Assembly: GCF_020144665.1 (NCBI RefSeq)
Contig: NZ_JAAHBQ010000035.1
Location: 1 to 62,122, forward strand
Reading direction: 5' to 3'
Length of the DNA: 62,122 bases
Origin: Oscillatoria salina IIICB1
GTDB taxonomy: Bacteria; Cyanobacteriota; Cyanobacteriia; Cyanobacteriales; SIO1D9
Made by a program: the position numbers and the translations under genes. Numbering within the stretch: the stretch's first letter is position 1; every line of letters starts with the position of its first letter. The notes under the pieces are model-generated. The model worked only from the letters and a program-made list of their open reading frames with translations. It did not search any database and was not told the origin of the DNA. Positions 1 through 8,768 of this stretch are shown here, in pieces.

Positions 1-2
1 GA

Positions 3-203
3 CAACAACTAGGATTAAAAGGAAAAGAGCAACTATTAGGAGATATTCAAGATGGAAAATTAATTCTCCAACCTGTATCTGAACAAGCAAAAATTATTGA
101 AGAAAATGGCTTATTAGTTGTTGAATCAGAATCAATCGACAACTTAGAAAATATTATCGAACAATTACGAGAAGAACATCTCGACCAATTCTTGTCGTGG
201 TAA
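3..203 (+). CDS. AbrB/SpoVT-type antitoxin, C-terminal part (partial)
   Basis: The frame is open from the window edge and ends at TAA 201-203, giving 66 residues. The piece QQLGLKGKEQLLGDIQDGKL matches the second half of the swapped-hairpin AbrB/MazE fold, whose members normally read LRxxLGLKxGD...IxDGKIxLxP. The acidic tail (VVESESIDNLENIIEQLREE) is typical of AbrB-type antitoxins that bind a PIN toxin. The N-terminus lies outside the window. A GTG that could start a toxin overlaps the stop codon, as in many toxin-antitoxin pairs. Family is likely; its activity as an antitoxin is inferred from the neighbour. Confidence 0.72.
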   Translation, partial: QQLGLKGKEQLLGDIQDGKLILQPVSEQAKIIEENGLLVVESESIDNLENIIEQLREEHLDQFLSW

Positions 204-268
204 AAGTTTTATTTGATACTTACTTATTCTGTTCTCACTCGCATATTTGTAATACCAATTTACTTTAG
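197..268 (+). pseudogene. PIN-domain toxin, truncated after about 8 recognisable residues
   Basis: A GTG at 197, overlapping the end of the antitoxin frame, opens VVKVLFDT, the usual first strand of a PIN-domain ribonuclease (xKVLxDTN) with its first catalytic aspartate. The frame then loses similarity and stops at 266-268, just inside a 61-bp dispersed repeat starting at 255. The rest of the PIN domain is absent. I read this as the stub of a VapC-like toxin lost by deletion or repeat insertion. The match is short, so confidence is moderate. Confidence 0.5.
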
Positions 269-315
269 CTGCACTAAATGAAATTGTGTAGAGACGTTGC
301 ATTTTAGTCTCTACA
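255..315 (+). repeat. 61-bp dispersed repeat, copy 1
   Basis: This block recurs with about five mismatches and the same length at 43790-43850. Its right half is an inverted repeat in which TGTAGAGAC pairs with GTCTCTACA (287-315). It resembles a small non-autonomous hairpin element. Copy 1 sits where the PIN toxin frame is lost. Confidence 0.75.
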
Positions 316-432
316 GATGTTCTGTAGCATTCAACCCTAATTACTCTTCGCAAACAAACTACATCAAACCATACTCAAACGACCTCTTTGGGCTTATCAT
401 GTTGCCTGACCTTATTTTTAGTAAAATAAACT

Positions 433-2886
433 ATGGCACTACCTAACGGCATTGCCTCCGGCGATACAACGCAGAATTCCACTATTCTCTGGACTCGTAG
501 CGATCGCCTCGGCGAAGTTTCCTTTGAATATTCTACCGACCCCAACTTCGCTACCATCATTGGCACAGCAATAGCAAATGTCACCGATACCGACGTTCCT
601 GTCAAGGTAGAACTAACAAATCTTAACCCTGGAACCCAATATTACTACCGCGTTACCGACGCAGACAACATTACCCTCATCGGTGAATTCGATACCGCCG
701 CCGAAATCGGCAACAACGCAGGTTTACGCTTCGGCGTATCGGGAGACTGGCAAGGCGAACTTAGCCCCTACGTCTCAATTCTCAACGTTCGCGATCGCAA
801 TTTGGACTTTTTCGTACAAATGGGCGATACCATCGAAGCAGACAGCGAATCTCCCATCTTACCCGGAGTCACCCAAGCCCAAACCTTAGCTGAATTTCGC
901 ACCAAACACGAAGAAATCTACTCAGAACGCTATGGCTTAAATCCTTGGGTAGATTTACGCGCCTCTACTACAGTTTACGGCACTTGGGACGACCACGACC
1001 TCACCAACGATTTTGCCGGGGGTTCAACTCCGCAACTATCACCCCAGAAACAAGACATTTTCCGGAATGACGCAGGTGCAAATGCCGATTTTGTCAACGA
1101 TACCCAAGTATTTGACGACGCTTTAGAAGCATTTCAAGACTACAAACCTTTACGAGATGAATTTTACGGCGAAACAGGCGATCCGCGCACAGCAAACGAA
1201 CAAAAACTTTATCGTTACAACACCTTTGGTAGCGACGCAGCGAGTTATGTTTTAGACGTTCGTTCGTTCCGCGACCAACCCTTACCATTTTTACCAGAAA
1301 CAGCTTCCGAAGAAGAAATAGAAGCTTATTTACAAGCAGCCTTTGAACCAGGAAGAACCCTTCTCGGAGAAGCCCAAAAAGAACAGTTTAAAAACGACCT
1401 TTTAGCTGCCGAAGAATCTGGGATTACCTGGAAATTTGTTATGTCTACTGTCCCGATGCAAAACTTCGGAATTCCCACAGCCGGAGAACGTTGGGAAGGT
1501 TTTGCGGCGGAACGAACCGAAATCCTGAGTTTTATCGAAGAAAATGACATTAATAACGTAGTTTTTATTACAGGGGATTTTCACGGTCATGTGGTTAATA
1601 ATGTCACCTATCAAGAAGAATTTGGCGGCGAACAAATCGAAACTGGCGTATTTGATGTAATGATTGGACCAGTTGGCATACAGCTAACAGTTCCTTTCCT
1701 CGAACCGCCGTTTAATGAAACATTTGCGGCACCTTTTGGCGTGGCTACGGTAGGATTTACTCCCGCTTCTTTACTAGCAGAACAAGGTAAATCTAGAGAA
1801 GAATATTTAGCTTTAACCGATCGCGATGCACAAAATCAATATGTACGGGAAATCTTAGATTATCGTACCGAAACTTTATTCGGTTACGACCCAATTGGGT
1901 TGGAAAATTCACCCATTGATGCGGAGTTATTGCAAGGTTCTTATATCCAAGCACATAATTATGGTTGGACTGAGTTTGAAATTGACCCGCAAACCCAAGC
2001 TTTAACTGTAACAACTTACGGAGTTGAACCTTATTCCCAAGCAGAATTAGAAGCAAATCCAGAGACGATTACTTCTCGCGAACCAGAATTATTAAATCAG
2101 TTTCAAGTGTTTGCGACTGAGGAAACAGAAACAGTTTTTGGGAGTCCGGAAGCTGATGAATTAGATGCGGCAATTGATGACAATTTTGATGGTAATTTAG
2201 ACTTAGTTTTTACTGGTGGTGGTGAAGATTTAGTCGATGCGTCGCAAAATGGTACGGGTAGGAGTCGGATTTATAGCGGTAGCGATCGCGATGAGTTAAT
2301 TGCCGGAAGGCGCGATCGCCTTTTTGGTGGTGAGGGTAACGATATTCTTGATGCTTCTGTGGGTGAAGGGGGAAATCGTCTTTATGGTGGTGTCGGAGAT
2401 GATGAGTTAGTTGTTAAAGTTAGCGATCGCGCTTTTGCTGGTGAAGGTGACGACACTCTCGAAGCTTCCCTTTCTGAAGGAAATAATCGACTTTACGGTG
2501 GTGATGGCGATGACAGCTTTTTCCTCGGTACCGATGATATTTTAGCAGGTGGCGCAGGCGCAGATAAATTCTTCGTCCAAACAGGTGGCGGTAACACTAT
2601 TACTGGTGGGGAAGACGCAGATCGATTTTGGATCGCTACAAGCGGAACTTTACTCGATCTTAGCGAAGATCCCAACACTATTACTGACTTTGAAGTGGGA
2701 ACTGATGTCATTGGTTTTGGCGGTGTCTTTGACAATCTTAGTGGTTTCGATGACTTGACTTTTAGCGAAAATAATGGTAATACAACCGTGAGTTTTGGCA
2801 ACATCAACCTAGCCATTTTAGAGGATGTAACTGCCAACGAACTCAGTGCCGCTAATTTCGTTTTCGACCCAGGTTTAATTGTTTAA
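433..2886 (+). CDS. PhoD-type alkaline phosphatase/phosphodiesterase with C-terminal RTX repeats
   Basis: 817 residues. Residues 1-95 form the fibronectin-like PhoD N-terminal domain (MALPNGIASGDTTQNSTILW). Residues 96 to about 545 are the metallophosphatase, with metal-site motifs QMGDTIEAD, YGTWDDHDLTNDFAGG and FITGDFHGHVVN. From about 590 come glycine/aspartate-rich calcium-binding nonapeptides (GGEGNDIL, YGGDGDDS) ending in an ITDFEVGTDVIGFGG block typical of cyanobacterial RTX proteins. There is no signal peptide and no twin-arginine motif; PhoD of other bacteria uses Tat, so export by a type I system is inferred. The family releases phosphate from phosphodiesters and monoesters outside the cell. 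I saw no convincing Pho box upstream. Confidence 0.9.
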   Translation: MALPNGIASGDTTQNSTILWTRSDRLGEVSFEYSTDPNFATIIGTAIANVTDTDVPVKVELTNLNPGTQYYYRVTDADNITLIGEFDTAAEIGNNAGLRFGVSGDWQGELSPYVSILNVRDRNLDFFVQMGDTIEADSESPILPGVTQAQTLAEFRTKHEEIYSERYGLNPWVDLRASTTVYGTWDDHDLTNDFAGGSTPQLSPQKQDIFRNDAGANADFVNDTQVFDDALEAFQDYKPLRDEFYGETGDPRTANEQKLYRYNTFGSDAASYVLDVRSFRDQPLPFLPETASEEEIEAYLQAAFEPGRTLLGEAQKEQFKNDLLAAEESGITWKFVMSTVPMQNFGIPTAGERWEGFAAERTEILSFIEENDINNVVFITGDFHGHVVNNVTYQEEFGGEQIETGVFDVMIGPVGIQLTVPFLEPPFNETFAAPFGVATVGFTPASLLAEQGKSREEYLALTDRDAQNQYVREILDYRTETLFGYDPIGLENSPIDAELLQGSYIQAHNYGWTEFEIDPQTQALTVTTYGVEPYSQAELEANPETITSREPELLNQFQVFATEETETVFGSPEADELDAAIDDNFDGNLDLVFTGGGEDLVDASQNGTGRSRIYSGSDRDELIAGRRDRLFGGEGNDILDASVGEGGNRLYGGVGDDELVVKVSDRAFAGEGDDTLEASLSEGNNRLYGGDGDDSFFLGTDDILAGGAGADKFFVQTGGGNTITGGEDADRFWIATSGTLLDLSEDPNTITDFEVGTDVIGFGGVFDNLSGFDDLTFSENNGNTTVSFGNINLAILEDVTANELSAANFVFDPGLIV

Positions 2887-2902
2887 ATTCCTAATTTTCT
2901 AG

Positions 2903-2931
2903 TTAGAGATGTAGCAATGCTACGTCTCTAA
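2903..2931 (+). terminator. Palindromic stem-loop after the PhoD gene
   Basis: TTAGAGA pairs with TCTCTAA and GTAGC with GCTAC around an AAT loop, with one internal mismatch, followed by AATTTTGC. It lies 17 bp past the stop codon, so it can act as a terminator. Its near-perfect symmetry also fits a dispersed hairpin repeat. Confidence 0.6.
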
Positions 2932-3367
2932 AATTTTGCTAATTTTTCCTAACTTTTTGACTCTACAAAGAAATAAAAAGAGAACTATTTGCAATAGACT
3001 GATATCCAGCCAAATTTTATTGATAAAAATTATTATTTAGATATCATCAAACTACAGAATTAGGCAAATTATTATTAATTCTTAACAAGTTAGTTAATTA
3101 ACAGAACCATAAACAAAATTAAGTATTTTTTTAATTTCAAAATAACTTGTTATTAAACTAACCCTGAAACACTGTTGATGGCAAAAACACAGACGGTAGG
3201 TTATTGTCGGTAAATCAAGATCGAACAAATCATCTTGGTAGTTTTTCACAAAAAACTGACTAAACACAGAGGATTTACCGAGCTAAAATCTCCAAAAAAT
3301 AATTCTACTTGTAACTTTTTTGTCGCCCTAGAATAGTCAGAAAAATCTTATTTCCCGAGATAAAAAT
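2932..3367. other. AT-rich intergenic region before the PhoX gene
   Basis: No gene is supported here. The stretch 3060-3180 is very AT-rich and probably holds the promoter of the PhoX-type gene. A degenerate CTTAACAA/GTTAATTA run near 3083 is too weak to call a Pho box. Confidence 0.4.
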
Positions 3368-5920
3368 ATGGTAATTAGCGGCAAAACTTCAGCAGAACAA
3401 TACGTTGTCAACATCAACGATATCGATCCAGTAACAGGTAAAAATCCCCAATACGATTACATACCTTTACTAACAGTAGGAGACGAAATACCCTTACTAG
3501 AAGGAGAACTTGGTAACTTCACCACCAGCGCCACAGAAAATTATGCGATCGCCGGAATTCCAGACGGTTTAGGACATACCCAAATCAACGGACTTAACTA
3601 CGTCTGGATGAACCATGAAATCTCCTCTGGCGTATACTCTAGTATCACCAGCGATATTACCGTTAATGATGCCAACGGAAATGGCAGAATTGACGCAGGA
3701 GAAACCGAAGGTGAAGTCATCAACGGTGCGCGGGTTTCCTTATTTGTTTTCGACGAAAACTGGGACATTGTTGGCGGGAAAAACCTCATCGAAGACGTTG
3801 ATGTAGACGGAGTTATTTATTCCTTAAATACCGACACTGGTAACTACGAAGATAGCAACGGCAACGTTTTAGAAATGACAGGACACGAGAACTTCTCTCG
3901 TTTCTGTTCCGGTTATTTAGCCACCCAAGGTTTTGTAGACGAAAACGGCACTTCTATTCCTCTTTATTTCGCACCAGAAGAAACAGACGACGGTCTAGGA
4001 ATTGCCGTTTATCCGGATGGAAATGCCAGCCCAATTCTCGGACTTGGAGTATATTCTAAAGAGCAAGTATATGCGGCTTCTGAGTATCGCGCCACCAATT
4101 CCGATACTACCGTAATTCTTTCCACGGAAGATTTCAGCAACGGCGAAATCTATATGTATGTCGGCGAACAAACCGCAGCAGATCCTAATGGTTTGAACGA
4201 CACAACCGACAGTTTGTTTGTACTGCAAGTGGTAGCTCCCGACACTGGGGAAGCTTTCCCTTTGTCGGATATGCCAGAAAACGAAGAATTAATTGCTCGT
4301 TGGGTTCCCATTCCCGATGCAATTACCCTCAATCCCGACCCAGAAATTCTCAGCGATTATGTCGATAACGAAGCCGCATATAATAGCGATTTTGATGGAG
4401 ACGGAACGATCGATGGTCCGGGAGACATCAACAACGATGGAGTCGTCAACGCTTTAGATGTAGTTTCCACTAATTTCCGCCGTCCCGAAGATTTACACGA
4501 AGACCCCAATAATCCAGGAACATTTTACTGGGTTAGCACGGGAACCGAGGAAATTGCCGATCCGAGCGATCCTTTTAGGGAAACAGAAGATATCTCGCTA
4601 ACTGACGATCCTTTTGGTAAATTATTCCGTTTCACGCTTAATCCAGAAGATCCTACTGGTGATGGAACCTTTGAGTTCTTATTAGAAGGCGGACCCGATA
4701 CTGGAGTCAGCTACGATAACATAGTCGTCGATAACAACGGGAACGTAGTTATTCAGGAAGATCGGACAGCTTTTGGTGCAAATGTCTTATTTGGAGAACC
4801 GCCAGTCGGTCGTGAAGGAGAAGAACGCAATGCTCGGATTCTCTCCTACAATATTGCTTTCAATGAAGGTAAACTAGACGACGAAATCACCTTTATTGGC
4901 GAACTCAATCAGATCGATCCGGCAGTTGCGACAGATTATGGTGATTGGGAGTCTTCGGGAATTATCGAAATTGACTCTGATGCTTTACCAGGTCGCAGTT
5001 CTTACCTCCTTGACGTGCAAGCGCATAGTATTCGGGACGCGATCGCAGAAAATGGTAATATTGTCGGTCGTGGAGACGATGGCGACAGTGTAGAAGATGT
5101 TTACTATGATGGCGCTTTCGTTCAAGGCGGTCAGTTGCTTTTAGCTGTACCCACAGAAGAGAGTGAAACAGTTTTCGGTAGTACCGAAGACGATCGAGTA
5201 GACGTGGCTGCGGGCGATGCTGATGGTACCAAAGAGTTAATCTTCACAGGTTTGGGTGAAGATCTTGTCGATACTTCTCAAGTTCCTTTTAGCGGTCAAG
5301 GTCGTAACCGAGTGTATGCTGGTAGCGATCGCGATGAGTTATTTGCCGGAAGACGCGATCGCCTTTTTGGTGGTGAGGGTAACGATATCCTTGATGCTTC
5401 TGTTGGTAGTGGGGGAAACCGTCTCTACGCAGGCGCTGGCGATGACGAACTTTATGCTGGAACAGGAGATCGTCTCTTTGGTGGCGAAGGTGATGACACT
5501 CTCGATGCTTCTCTTGGTGGCGGCGATAATCGTCTCTACGGTGAGGAAGGCGACGATACTTTCATCCTCGGAACCGGAGATGTTTTAGTTGGTGGTGACG
5601 GCGCTGACAAGTTCTTTGTTAGCGAAGGCGGAGATAATCAAATTACAGGTGGCGAAGGTGCTGACCAATTCTGGATCGCTACTAGCGGTACATTTGCCGA
5701 CGCTGAAAACGAAATTACCGACTTTGAAGCAGGTTTAGATGTGATTGGTATTGGCGGTACATTCGCAGGTTTGGATAGCTTTGATGATTTTGACCTGAGC
5801 GAAGCTGATGGTAACACAACTGTGAGCTTTGGCGATCGCGACTTAGCTACCTTCCTGGGTATCGGTGAAAATGAGCTTAGTGCAGCTAATTTCGTGTTCG
5901 ATCCCTCTGTGACTGTTTAA
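3368..5920 (+). CDS. PhoX/DUF839-type phosphatase with C-terminal RTX repeats
   Basis: 850 residues. Residues 1 to about 590 match the PhoX (DUF839) beta-propeller phosphatases: NYVWMNHEISSG, GHENFSRFCSGY, LSTEDFSNGEIYMYVGE and RRPEDLHEDPNNPGTFYW are typical blade motifs carrying acidic metal ligands. A dockerin-like DGDGTIDGPGDINNDGVVNA stretch interrupts a loop near residue 350. From about 640 follow RTX nonapeptides and the same ITDFEAGLDVIGIGG ending as the upstream protein. Known PhoX enzymes are Tat-exported and use Ca and Fe; this one lacks a Tat signal. The RTX tail is closely similar to that of the PhoD protein, suggesting a shared exporter. Confidence 0.88.
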   Translation: MVISGKTSAEQYVVNINDIDPVTGKNPQYDYIPLLTVGDEIPLLEGELGNFTTSATENYAIAGIPDGLGHTQINGLNYVWMNHEISSGVYSSITSDITVNDANGNGRIDAGETEGEVINGARVSLFVFDENWDIVGGKNLIEDVDVDGVIYSLNTDTGNYEDSNGNVLEMTGHENFSRFCSGYLATQGFVDENGTSIPLYFAPEETDDGLGIAVYPDGNASPILGLGVYSKEQVYAASEYRATNSDTTVILSTEDFSNGEIYMYVGEQTAADPNGLNDTTDSLFVLQVVAPDTGEAFPLSDMPENEELIARWVPIPDAITLNPDPEILSDYVDNEAAYNSDFDGDGTIDGPGDINNDGVVNALDVVSTNFRRPEDLHEDPNNPGTFYWVSTGTEEIADPSDPFRETEDISLTDDPFGKLFRFTLNPEDPTGDGTFEFLLEGGPDTGVSYDNIVVDNNGNVVIQEDRTAFGANVLFGEPPVGREGEERNARILSYNIAFNEGKLDDEITFIGELNQIDPAVATDYGDWESSGIIEIDSDALPGRSSYLLDVQAHSIRDAIAENGNIVGRGDDGDSVEDVYYDGAFVQGGQLLLAVPTEESETVFGSTEDDRVDVAAGDADGTKELIFTGLGEDLVDTSQVPFSGQGRNRVYAGSDRDELFAGRRDRLFGGEGNDILDASVGSGGNRLYAGAGDDELYAGTGDRLFGGEGDDTLDASLGGGDNRLYGEEGDDTFILGTGDVLVGGDGADKFFVSEGGDNQITGGEGADQFWIATSGTFADAENEITDFEAGLDVIGIGGTFAGLDSFDDFDLSEADGNTTVSFGDRDLATFLGIGENELSAANFVFDPSVTV

Positions 5921-5946
5921 ATTTCAGTAAACAGCACATTTCCTTA

Positions 5947-5990
5947 TAGTTTAGAGACTGCCTGGGCAGTCCCTAAACTAATTTTATTTT
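5947..5990 (+). terminator. Rho-independent-like terminator after the PhoX gene
   Basis: TAGTTTAG/CTAAACTA and GACTGCC/GGCAGTC form a stem of about 15 bp with a small asymmetry, followed by ATTTTATTTTT. It starts 27 bp after the stop codon. Confidence 0.72.
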
Positions 5991-6051
5991 TCACCTAGAT
6001 CGAGAATCATCTTTTGCTAACTTTATCCAGTATATTTATTTACTTAACTAT

Positions 6052-6183
6052 GTGAAAATAATTACCCAAATAGCCAACCAAGACCAGGAAAACCAAAATC
6101 GAGTCAAAAATCTCATTTTTGTTGAGAAAGAAGCAACTGCGACTTGGCGTCAGGGTCAAAAATTAGTTACTCTCTACCAATAG
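6052..6183 (+). CDS. Possible 43-residue small protein (weak)
   Basis: A GTG-started frame reads VKIITQIANQDQENQNRVKN and continues hydrophilic and charged to ATWRQGQKLVTLYQ before TAG. It lies in a 431-bp gap between the PhoX gene and the next RTX gene. No ribosome-binding site or family was recognised. It could be a small gene, a gene remnant or chance. Confidence 0.25.
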   Translation: MKIITQIANQDQENQNRVKNLIFVEKEATATWRQGQKLVTLYQ

Positions 6184-6351
6184 TGAGTGTATTTTGCTAC
6201 CACTAACAAGCGATCGCGCGAACTTGCTCCGTAATATTTCAAAGTTAGCGAGAAGATATTAAGGAGTGGGAGTAAGCTTAAACACGGACAAATCAAGAAT
6301 CTTACTCTTACCACAACCGATCATTTTCAGCAAGAGAGGAGAGAAAACTAA

Positions 6352-8307
6352 ATGGCAATTATCAACGGTACTGCTAACGGCGACGAACTATTTGCCGAAA
6401 GTACAGGTGACGAATTATTTGGCTTGGGAGGAGACGATACCTTAGATGCCGCAGGCGGTTCCGGCAATAATACCCTGAGAGGAGGTGCAGGTAACGACGA
6501 GTTATTTGCAGGGGTAGATGACTTTTTATTTGGCGATGAAGGTGATGATACCCTCGAAGGTAGGTCGGGTTCGGGAGGAAGTCAACTTGATGGAGGAGAA
6601 GGTAACGACTTTCTCTTTGCGGATAGCGACGACGAATTAATTGGTGGAGACGGTAACGATCGCCTTTTTGCTGGTTCTGGTGATGCTACACTCACAGGTG
6701 GTACGGGTGCTGACCAATTTTGGCTGGCGATCGCCGAATTACCAACTTCTGCTAACATCATTACCGACTTTACCCCAGGTGAAGATGTTTTGGGAATCGC
6801 TGGGTTAGAACCAGATTTAGCTGAGTTTGACGACCTGAATATTACTCAAGAAAATGGTAATACTGTCATCTCTACAACTGGTGGGACAGAATTAGCGATC
6901 CTCGAAAGTTTCACCGACGAACTCGACGCAACCGACTTTGTTTTCAACAATCAAACGGCTGAAAATCAACCACCTGTAGCTGAAGATGCGACTTTTACCG
7001 TCGCCGAAAATAGCGCCGTAGGAACCTCAGTAGGAACAGTAACGGCTGAAGACCCCGATTTACCGCCTGATGCGACTCTCAGCTACGCAATTACCGCCGG
7101 AAATCTCGACCCCGACGGAGATGGAACTGCTGCTTTTACAATTGACCCAGATACAGGTGAAATTACCGTCGCTGATGCAGGAGATTTGGACTTCGAGACT
7201 ACTCCCAACTTCGATCTAGAAGTAACAGTCACCGACCCAGAAAACTTAACCGACACCGCCGACATTACCGTTAATCTTACCAACGTTGTCGAAACAGTTA
7301 CTCTCGAAAGCCCTAGCGAGAACAATATTTTCAGCTTCGCTGGTGACGAGGAAGATGTGAACCTGAAATTTACTGTTTCCGGTGATGCCGGATTTGTCAA
7401 CGAAGTTGGTTTATACTTTGTGGACGATGCTGAAGGTACGATCGATGGTATTGCCCCAGGAGAAGCAGGTTATACCCAAGCAGCCTTAGAAAGGTCGCAA
7501 ACTATTGCTTCCTTACTCGACAATAATTCTAGAGACTTCTTTAACGGAGACATCTTCAGCGAAGCACAATCTCGTATCCTCAACCTAGACAGCGATCGAC
7601 GCTTTGGCTTCTACCTCGTCCAAAATAGCGATACAGATACCGTTTTAAACGCCCTAGAAGCAGGTACAACACCGCCAAACGTTTATTTTGGTGCCGCCGA
7701 CAATGCAGACGGCTTCTTGCAGCTAGACGACTTAACTGCTGGCGAATTTACCCTTAATTGGGACGACTCACCCCTCGGAGGTGACGCAGACTTCGACGAC
7801 GTACAAGTCAGTTTTGAAATAACTAACGAGGAAGTCCCCCTAGGTAGCGATTTACAAGGTACTCTCGATTTAATTGACTTCCGCTCCCAAGCAGGTGAAT
7901 TACTTAGGACAGATATCGTCGCTTCCCAAGACGCAGCCCTCAACAACCGAGGCGGTTTATATATCGTTCAAGATACCTCTGGTAGCGTCTTAGACCCCGT
8001 TACAGGTCAATTAATCGCCCCAGGACAAGCAGGATATCGCGAAGCCGCTTTAGCCAACAGCGCTATCGAATTTGACCGTATCGACCCCGATACAACGATC
8101 TTACCTGGAGGTTTCTTATACGCACCTTATTTATTAGCTGGAGGTGACGAAGAAGCTGCTTATTTTGCATTCGCAGAAGCTAACCCAGGTGGTATTGACC
8201 ATGTCCGCTTACTCGATGACAATACCTTTGGCTTTGAAGATACTGCTGGTGGTGGAGATTTATCTTTCAACGATTTTGTCTTCTCCGTCGATGCTTCAGT
8301 AGTTTAG
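6352..8307 (+). CDS. Secreted RTX / cadherin-like / double DUF4114 protein
   Basis: 651 residues. Residues 1-195 hold calcium-binding nonapeptides (GLGGDDTLDAAGGSGNNTL and similar) and an ITDFTPGEDVLGIAG block. Residues 203-315 are a cadherin-type domain (VAENSAVGTSVGTVTAEDPD ... LDFETTPNFDLEVTVTD). Two DUF4114 domains follow (about 325-480 and 500-650), each with a GLYxV core, the second ending FGFEDTAGGGDLSFNDFVF. Start: AGAGAGGAGAG lies 8-18 bases before ATG. The protein matches the two ends of the 2049-residue protein downstream almost module for module. It is probably an extracellular structural or adhesion protein; no catalytic domain is visible. Confidence 0.85.
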   Translation: MAIINGTANGDELFAESTGDELFGLGGDDTLDAAGGSGNNTLRGGAGNDELFAGVDDFLFGDEGDDTLEGRSGSGGSQLDGGEGNDFLFADSDDELIGGDGNDRLFAGSGDATLTGGTGADQFWLAIAELPTSANIITDFTPGEDVLGIAGLEPDLAEFDDLNITQENGNTVISTTGGTELAILESFTDELDATDFVFNNQTAENQPPVAEDATFTVAENSAVGTSVGTVTAEDPDLPPDATLSYAITAGNLDPDGDGTAAFTIDPDTGEITVADAGDLDFETTPNFDLEVTVTDPENLTDTADITVNLTNVVETVTLESPSENNIFSFAGDEEDVNLKFTVSGDAGFVNEVGLYFVDDAEGTIDGIAPGEAGYTQAALERSQTIASLLDNNSRDFFNGDIFSEAQSRILNLDSDRRFGFYLVQNSDTDTVLNALEAGTTPPNVYFGAADNADGFLQLDDLTAGEFTLNWDDSPLGGDADFDDVQVSFEITNEEVPLGSDLQGTLDLIDFRSQAGELLRTDIVASQDAALNNRGGLYIVQDTSGSVLDPVTGQLIAPGQAGYREAALANSAIEFDRIDPDTTILPGGFLYAPYLLAGGDEEAAYFAFAEANPGGIDHVRLLDDNTFGFEDTAGGGDLSFNDFVFSVDASVV

Positions 8308-8403
8308 AGGGAAAATCTTCCGGGGATTGGGGAAAAAGGGGATTTTTGCTTCTTTGCTTAATCCAACCTTAATCCCAAATCTCCACTCATCAACCTAAAA
8401 TAT

Positions 8404-8735
8404 TGGGGACTGGTGATTGGGGATTGGGGACTGGGGACTGGGGACTGGGGACTGGGGACTGGGGACTGGGGACTGGGGACTGGGGACTGGGGACTGGGGA
8501 CTGGGGACTGGGGACTGGGGACTGGGAAACTGGGGACTGGGGACTGGGGACTGGGAAACTGGGAAACTGGGGACTGGGGACTGGGGGACTGGGGACTGGG
8601 AAACTGGGAAACTGGGGACTGGGAAACTGGGGACTGGGGACTGGGAAACTGGGAAACTGATAACTGGTAACTGATAACTGGTAACTGATAACTGGTAACT
8701 GATAACTGGTAACTGGTAACTGTTCACTGATAACC
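8404..8735 (+). repeat. Heptamer repeat array (GGGGACT)n then (AACTGRT)n
   Basis: From 8404 to about 8655 the unit GGGGACT repeats in near-perfect tandem, interrupted by GGGAAACT variants. From about 8655 it changes to GATAACT/GGTAACT units. The complement, CCCCAGT, is the class of short tandem heptamer repeat described in cyanobacterial genomes. The unit gives four-G runs separated by ACT, suitable for G-quadruplexes. All six frames through it are low-complexity and should not be read as genes. The array fills the gap upstream of the 2049-residue gene. Confidence 0.95.
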
Positions 8736-8768
8736 CCAATCCCGTTAATAGTGTGAGGAGTAAAAATA

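Noticed and set aside
3075-3130. Pho box before the PhoX gene
   Set aside because: Only one unit (CTTAACAA) resembles the 8-bp consensus; the neighbours at 11-bp spacing match poorly in an AT-rich stretch.
8404-8735. CRISPR array
   Set aside because: The repeats are contiguous 7-bp units without spacers, and there are no cas genes.
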